A stretch of DNA of 52,903 nucleotides from Gracilibacteraceae bacterium. Lineage in GTDB: Bacteria; Bacillota; Desulfitobacteriia; Desulfitobacteriales; Syntrophobotulaceae. The stretch lies in contig JAISAH010000060.1 in assembly GCA_031266805.1 (NCBI GenBank), positions 1 to 52,903 of the forward strand, in the 5' to 3' direction. The position numbers were made by a program, and so were the translations under genes. A model generated the notes under the pieces. That model searched no databases, had not been told where the DNA came from, and saw nothing but the letters and a program-made list of their open reading frames with translations. Below, one piece after another: positions 51,138 to 52,903 of this stretch; within the stretch, counting starts at the first letter, position 1, and the number at the start of each line of letters is the position of its first letter.

Positions 51138-52643
51138 ATGTTCGCTGTCGTTCTCGGTTTGGCTATAGACGGATTGAAGGCTCATCTGGTCAAGGTGGAA
51201 ATCGACGTCGCCAACGGTTTGCCGGTTTTTGATCTTGTCGGGCTGCCCGCCACGGCGGTGCGCGAAGCCAAAGACCGCGTCCGGGCCGCCCTGCGCAATT
51301 CCGGCTTTCCTTTTCCAATGCAAAGGATCACGGTCAATCTGGCCCCGGCCGATCTGCGCAAAGACGGCTGCGGTTATGATCTGCCAATCGCCTTGGGCGT
51401 TCTGGCGGCGGAGCAGATTATTTCCCAGGATATCCTCAGAGGCTGCGTTTTTTCCGGCGAGTTGTCCTTGGAGGGGGAAATTCGTTCCGTGCCTGGCGTT
51501 TTGACGATGGCGACGGCGCTGCGGAAAACAGAGCGGGATCATGTCCTGATTATTCCGCCGGCCAATCTGCCGGAAGCCCGCATGGTCGAGGGCGTGCGCA
51601 GCGAGAGCGCTCCCTCCCTTATTGCTCTGATCGAGGCTCTGCGCAAGCCGGACGGTTTTCCCCACGTTCGCTGCGAAGCGGCCGCAGTCTCTCCGCCCTC
51701 CCCCTGTCCGGATTTCAGCGATATCAAGGGGCAGGGGCATGTCAAACGGGCTTTGGAGATTTGCGCGGCCGGAGGTCACAATCTGCTGATGACAGGGCCG
51801 CCCGGTTCGGGTAAAACGCTTTTGGCGCGGACGCTGCCCGGGATACTGCCCCCGCTTTCCCAAGAAGAAAGTCTGGAAGTCAGCCAACTGCACAGTCTGG
51901 CCGGTATTCTCCCCGCCGGCGCTCTGGTGCACGAACGCCCTTTCCGCAATCCGCACCACACGATTTCCCGTCCCGGTCTATTGGGCGGCGGCCAGAAATT
52001 AAAACCGGGCGAACTGGTTTTGGCCCACCACGGGGTCTTGCTGCTGGATGAGATGGCGGAATTCGATAAAATGACGCTGGAGTCTTTGCGCCAGCCTATG
52101 GAGGATAAACAGGTCTCCATAGTGCGGGTGCGGGAAAAGATGACTTTTCCCTGCCGGGTGCTGCTGGTGGGCGCGACCAATCCCTGCCCCTGCGGCTATT
52201 ACGGGCATGAAGGGCGGGTGTGTTCCTGCACGCCGCAGCAAGTGGATCGCTATCGGCAAAAATTGTCCGGGCCTTTGCTGGACCGTTTTGATTTGCATGT
52301 GCAGGCGCCGCGGCTGCCCTACGCGGTTTGGCGGGACGAAGCGCCAGCGGAAAAAAGCGCCGCCGCGCGAGTCAGGGTGGTGGCGGCACGGGAAACCCAG
52401 GCGGCCCGTCTCGGATCCGGCCGCGTGAACACGATCATGAGCGCCGAAGAAATAAAGAGACACTGCGCGTTAGATGAAACAGGCGCCGCCTTGCTGCGCC
52501 GCGTATTTGACCGCAAAGGCATGAGCGGGCGCGCTTATCACCGCATACTCATGGTGGCGCGCACGATAGCCGATCTGGCGGCGGCGGCGAGCGTCGGCCC
52601 CGCTCATCTGGCGGAAGCCCTGCAATACCGCCCCTTGGAGTAA
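51138..52643 (+). CDS. YifB/ComM-family Mg-chelatase-like AAA ATPase
   Basis: A 501-residue protein with an N-terminal ChlI/Lon-S5-like domain (MFAVVLGLAIDGLKAHLVKV), the AAA+ module with Walker [14 protein letters not shown] and Walker B LLLDEMAEF, a zinc-type Cys group (CPCGYYGHEGRVCSC) and a C-terminal Mg-chelatase helical region (ARTIADLAAA). Relatives include ComM, a branch-migration helicase that helps integrate DNA during transformation. The name YifB reflects the same family. It is not next to dprA, so its link to uptake here is not shown. The ATG follows GGAGG. Confidence 0.92.
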   Translation: MFAVVLGLAIDGLKAHLVKVEIDVANGLPVFDLVGLPATAVREAKDRVRAALRNSGFPFPMQRITVNLAPADLRKDGCGYDLPIALGVLAAEQIISQDILRGCVFSGELSLEGEIRSVPGVLTMATALRKTERDHVLIIPPANLPEARMVEGVRSESAPSLIALIEALRKPDGFPHVRCEAAAVSPPSPCPDFSDIKGQGHVKRALEICAAGGHNLLMTGPPGSGKTLLARTLPGILPPLSQEESLEVSQLHSLAGILPAGALVHERPFRNPHHTISRPGLLGGGQKLKPGELVLAHHGVLLLDEMAEFDKMTLESLRQPMEDKQVSIVRVREKMTFPCRVLLVGATNPCPCGYYGHEGRVCSCTPQQVDRYRQKLSGPLLDRFDLHVQAPRLPYAVWRDEAPAEKSAAARVRVVAARETQAARLGSGRVNTIMSAEEIKRHCALDETGAALLRRVFDRKGMSGRAYHRILMVARTIADLAAAASVGPAHLAEALQYRPLE

Positions 52644-52668
52644 AACGGTTACAATTGAGGAATTGCGA

Positions 52669-52700
52669 ATTGCGATGGCGCAACACATTGCGATGGCGCA
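52669..52700 (+). repeat. 14-bp direct repeat upstream of rpsO
   Basis: Two copies of ATTGCGATGGCGCA with an 18-bp period, followed by a related TTGCGC that is the -35 of the rpsO promoter. The repeats may be a regulator site or a short tandem duplication. Confidence 0.65.
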
Positions 52701-52704
52701 GCAC

Positions 52705-52733
52705 TTGCGCGGCGCGTATCCGTATGATATAAT
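52705..52733 (+). promoter_or_regulatory. Extended -10 promoter of rpsO
   Basis: TTGCGC and TATAAT are 17 bases apart with TG one base before the -10, which should make a strong promoter, as expected for a ribosomal protein gene. Confidence 0.7.
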
Positions 52734-52739
52734 ATTCCA

Positions 52740-52822
52740 AAAGGAACCTCCGGCTCGGTCGGCCGAATCTCCGACGGCCCACTTAGCGGCAGGTCTAAAT
52801 CATTAAAACGGAGGGAACAAAA
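52740..52822 (+). promoter_or_regulatory. rpsO leader, possible S15 autoregulatory RNA
   Basis: The leader contains GGTCGG and CCGAC that can pair around CCGAATCT, and GGAGGG at the end for translation start. S15 represses its own mRNA through structured leaders in several bacterial groups, but the structures differ between lineages, so this assignment is tentative. Confidence 0.4.
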
Positions 52823-52903
52823 ATGTTAAACGCCGAGAAGAAGAAAGAAATCATCGTCAGATTTCAACAGCACGAAGGGGATACCGGTTCGCCGGAAGTG
52901 CAG
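52823..52903 (+). CDS. rpsO: Ribosomal protein S15, N-terminal part (cut by window end)
   Basis: The first 27 codons read [20 protein letters not shown] and then TGSPEVQ, the conserved N-terminus of S15, which binds 16S rRNA and primes central-domain assembly of the small subunit. The ATG follows GGAGGG by six to seven bases. The full protein should be about 89 residues, so roughly two thirds lie beyond the right edge. Confidence 0.95.
   Translation, partial: MLNAEKKKEIIVRFQQHEGDTGSPEVQ

Overview
The window is about 52.9 kb of GC-rich DNA that reads like the chromosome of an anaerobic, Gram-positive-type Firmicute, probably a high-GC member of the Clostridia. Supporting signs are AGGAGG-type ribosome binding sites, consensus sigma-A promoters, a reverse rubrerythrin, a FixC/FixX pair, an LDH-type malate dehydrogenase, a SpoIIM-like protein, a UPF0182 protein, CWB2 cell-wall repeats on a large secreted protein, and the gene strings tig-clpX-lon-ysxC and dxr-rasP/rseP. 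No tRNA, rRNA, CRISPR array, insertion-sequence transposase or phage structural gene is visible.

Layout. (1) 0-4.7 kb: a tight four-gene cassette behind its own promoter encodes a coiled-coil protein, a double zinc-ribbon FHA protein, an NrdG-like radical SAM enzyme and a ClpB-like AAA+ ATPase with a degenerate first ATPase module. I do not recognise this combination as a named system. (2) 4.9-14 kb: a thiamine-binding MTH1187-type protein, a membrane-anchored unknown, a glycosyltransferase, fixC-fixX, reverse rubrerythrin, UPF0182 and a cardiolipin synthase. (3) 14-21 kb, minus strand: a protein quality-control block (cyclophilin, trigger factor, ClpX, SpoIIM-like, Lon, YsxC) that lacks clpP. 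(4) 21-26.8 kb, minus strand: a serine recombinase, then an apparent operon of class V aminotransferase, malate dehydrogenase, an orphan LivF-like ATPase with an altered Walker A, CvpA with a hexapeptide minisatellite, and hemL. (5) 27-36 kb: a lipoprotein and an unknown protein, then a seven-gene Ter stress operon: three TerD paralogues, a CitE-like lyase, two phosphoribosyltransferase-type proteins and a HAD phosphatase, closed by a clear terminator.

(6) 36-42.3 kb is the most striking region. A tyrosine recombinase gene is followed by two 24-bp sites in inverted orientation. Each has 9-bp arms around an asymmetric 6-bp spacer, and they enclose 258 bp. Inside lies a perfect sigma-A promoter (TTGACA, 17 nt, TATAAT) that currently points left, towards the recombinase gene. 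Flipping the segment would aim it at the next gene, a 1171-residue secreted LRR/CWB2 surface protein that has no good promoter of its own. I read this as a self-contained phase-variation switch. The region is also crowded with dispersed 21-bp palindromes and duplicated blocks.

(7) 42.2-52.9 kb, plus strand: housekeeping genes dxr, M50 site-2 protease, class IV aminotransferase, pheS, a pheT that appears to lack the N-terminal tRNA-binding domain, a U32 peptidase-family protein, a YifB/ComM ATPase, and the start of rpsO at the right edge.

Functional assignments rest on motifs read by eye; no database search was run. Promoters and terminators are predictions from sequence pattern.
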